Shown piece by piece: positions 31,485-32,686 of a stretch of DNA of 32,686 bases. The translations under genes and the position numbers were made by a program. Origin of the DNA: Shewanella abyssi (GTDB lineage Bacteria > Pseudomonadota > Gammaproteobacteria > Enterobacterales > Shewanellaceae); contig NZ_JAKIKR010000053.1 of the NCBI RefSeq assembly GCF_023284025.1, positions 1 through 32,686 on the forward strand, given 5' to 3'. The stretch's first letter is position 1; the number at the start of each line of letters is the position of its first letter. The notes beneath the pieces were generated by a model. It ran no database searches and was not told the origin of the DNA. It saw only the letters and a list, made by a program, of their open reading frames with translations.

Positions 31485-32441
31485 TTAAGACGTTAGTTCT
31501 GCTTTTAACATGACTTCAAGTTTACCTTGGTCAATGGCAAAGTTACGGATCCCTTCAGCAAGTTTCTCTACAGCCATTGGATCTTCGTTAAACTCCCAGC
31601 GGAATTGTGCTTCAGACATTGCAGGCTCAGCTGCAACAACTTCTGTCGCAGGAAGCAGTTTTTGAACAATAGGTGTATTGCTATTAGATAACTCTTCTAA
31701 TAATGCAGGACCGATGGTTAATCTATCACAGCCTGCTAATTCGATGATTTCACCGGTGCTACGAAAACTTGCGCCCATGACGACAGTATTAAAACCATGG
31801 CGTTTATAGTAGTTATAAATGCTGGTAACTGAAACTACACCAGGGTCTTCACTTGCTGAGTACTCAAGACCAGTATCTTTTTTGTACCAATCTAGAATAC
31901 GGCCAACAAATGGTGAGATGAGGTAAACACCGGCTTCAGCACATGCACGTGCTTGAGCAAAACAAAATAGTAGCGTTAGGTTACAGTTAATGCCTTCTTG
32001 TTCGAGCTCTTTTGCTGCGCAAATACCTTCCCAAGTAGAAGCTAACTTAATCAAAATACGTGATTTATCAATTCCCGCTTCTTGATACAGTTTGATTAGC
32101 TTATGGGCTTTTGCTATTGAGGCTGTTTTGTCAAAAGAGAGACGAGCGTCGACTTCTGTTGAAATACGACCTGGAACAATTTTAAGGATCTCTAGACCGA
32201 TATTGACGGCGAGTTTGTCACCGGCATCTTCAATCTGTTGCTCTACATCTTTACTTTGGCTTTTTGCCCAAGCAATTGCATTTTCAATCAAGCCACTATA
32301 TTCGGGGATCTGCGATGCTTTTAGGATTAGAGATGGGTTGGTTGTAGCGTCTTCAGGCTGGTAACGTTTTATGGCTTCAATATCACCGGTATCCGCAACG
32401 ATGGTTGTGATGGGTTTAAGTTGTTCTAAAGTGTTAGCCAT
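31485..32441 (-). CDS. tal: Transaldolase
   Basis: 318 residues, TalB-like. Transfers a dihydroxyacetone unit in the non-oxidative pentose phosphate pathway. D17, N35, E96 and the Schiff-base K132 (RILIKLASTWEGI) are all at the positions known from E. coli TalB; DATTNPSLIL and SPFVGRILDW are also present. ATG 32441. First gene of the tal-pgi operon, which supplies erythrose 4-phosphate and fructose 6-phosphate. Confidence 0.97.
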   Translation of the reverse strand: MANTLEQLKPITTIVADTGDIEAIKRYQPEDATTNPSLILKASQIPEYSGLIENAIAWAKSQSKDVEQQIEDAGDKLAVNIGLEILKIVPGRISTEVDARLSFDKTASIAKAHKLIKLYQEAGIDKSRILIKLASTWEGICAAKELEQEGINCNLTLLFCFAQARACAEAGVYLISPFVGRILDWYKKDTGLEYSASEDPGVVSVTSIYNYYKRHGFNTVVMGASFRSTGEIIELAGCDRLTIGPALLEELSNSNTPIVQKLLPATEVVAAEPAMSEAQFRWEFNEDPMAVEKLAEGIRNFAIDQGKLEVMLKAELTS

Positions 32442-32531
32442 GTGAATTACATCCTTCTCAATGAGCAGCGTAAGTTTGATAGTTAATTAGCAGGTATTAA
32501 AAGCCATTTTAATGATCATTCCAACTAAATA

Positions 32532-32631
32532 TGAAAAAAAATTACAGAAAAGTTGTAAAAAATCAGTAAAAGCGCTTTTTTTCGTAATATAGCAACTAAA
32601 GGTAGCGTGTAAATCTTGCTGTTGTATTACA
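32532..32631. promoter_or_regulatory. Possible HexR-type sites around the tal promoter
   Basis: TGAAAAAAAATTACA (32532-32546) and TGCTGTTGTATTACA (32617-32631) match the HexR-like palindrome TGTAAT-N3-ATTACA at ten and nine of twelve positions. They lie downstream and upstream of the predicted promoter. Recalled knowledge: HexR controls central carbon genes in Shewanella. Confidence 0.35.
32586..32613 (-). promoter_or_regulatory. Candidate tal-pgi promoter
   Basis: On minus, TTTACA (32613-32608), a 16-base spacer, then TATATT (32591-32586). Transcription would start near 32579, about 140 bases before the tal ATG. Confidence 0.5.
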
Positions 32632-32686
32632 GGTTAGCTTTAGGCACGCGTAATAGACATAAATATTAACTAATAGCATTAAACAA

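Noticed and set aside
1..32686. tRNA or rRNA genes and intact insertion sequences
   Set aside because: No cloverleaf, rRNA-like stretch, transposase or integrase was recognised anywhere in the window.

Overview
The window reads as a chromosomal segment of a marine gammaproteobacterium, most likely Shewanella. This rests on family recognition and gene order (ffh, rpsP-rimM-trmD-rplS, aroF-tyrA, hcp-hcr, pheA next to raiA, thrABC, tal-pgi, DUF3545), not on a database search. The left edge is accessory DNA. The rest is mostly housekeeping genes in compact operons separated by clear intrinsic terminators.

Layout. Positions 1-1521 hold the 3' end of an RHS/YD-repeat protein with a variable, membrane-prone C-terminal tail, overlapped by a small membrane-protein gene that looks like its immunity partner. 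Positions 1522-2255 are non-coding patchwork with a perfect hairpin, short direct repeats and a TAACTA hexamer array just before an Mpo1-like (DUF962) membrane protein. Positions 2849-5035 carry corB-like and ypjD genes on the minus strand. ffh follows, then the rpsP-rimM-trmD-rplS ribosome-biogenesis operon. aroF-tyrA (first step of the shikimate pathway and the tyrosine branch) leads into hcp-hcr (hybrid-cluster nitrosative-stress system, with a good NsrR-type box) and a DUF4870-like membrane protein. After a decayed stretch comes pheA on the minus strand, with a Phe-rich leader peptide and attenuator, and raiA behind a strong CRP-type site.

From 18.7 to 21.6 kb lie a cytochrome b561, a cytochrome c', trpR, a small membrane protein and a slyD with an expanded His/Cys tail. 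The thr operon (thrL attenuator, thrA, thrB, thrC) runs from 22.2 to 27.2 kb. The right end has a small lipoprotein, nfo, a hemerythrin-like protein with an FNR/CRP-type box, a DUF3545 protein, and the tal-pgi operon.

The most unusual gene is pheA. After a complete chorismate mutase, prephenate dehydratase and ACT regulatory domain it carries about 230 extra residues that align by eye with type I-beta DAHP synthases but have lost the expected metal and substrate ligands, so the extension looks like a pseudoenzyme domain. Two textbook-style attenuators (Phe and Thr/Ile) can be drawn directly from the sequence. Regulators of low-oxygen, nitrosative and carbon status (NsrR, FNR/EtrA, CRP and possibly HexR) appear to converge on several genes here; these site calls are by-eye matches to consensus.
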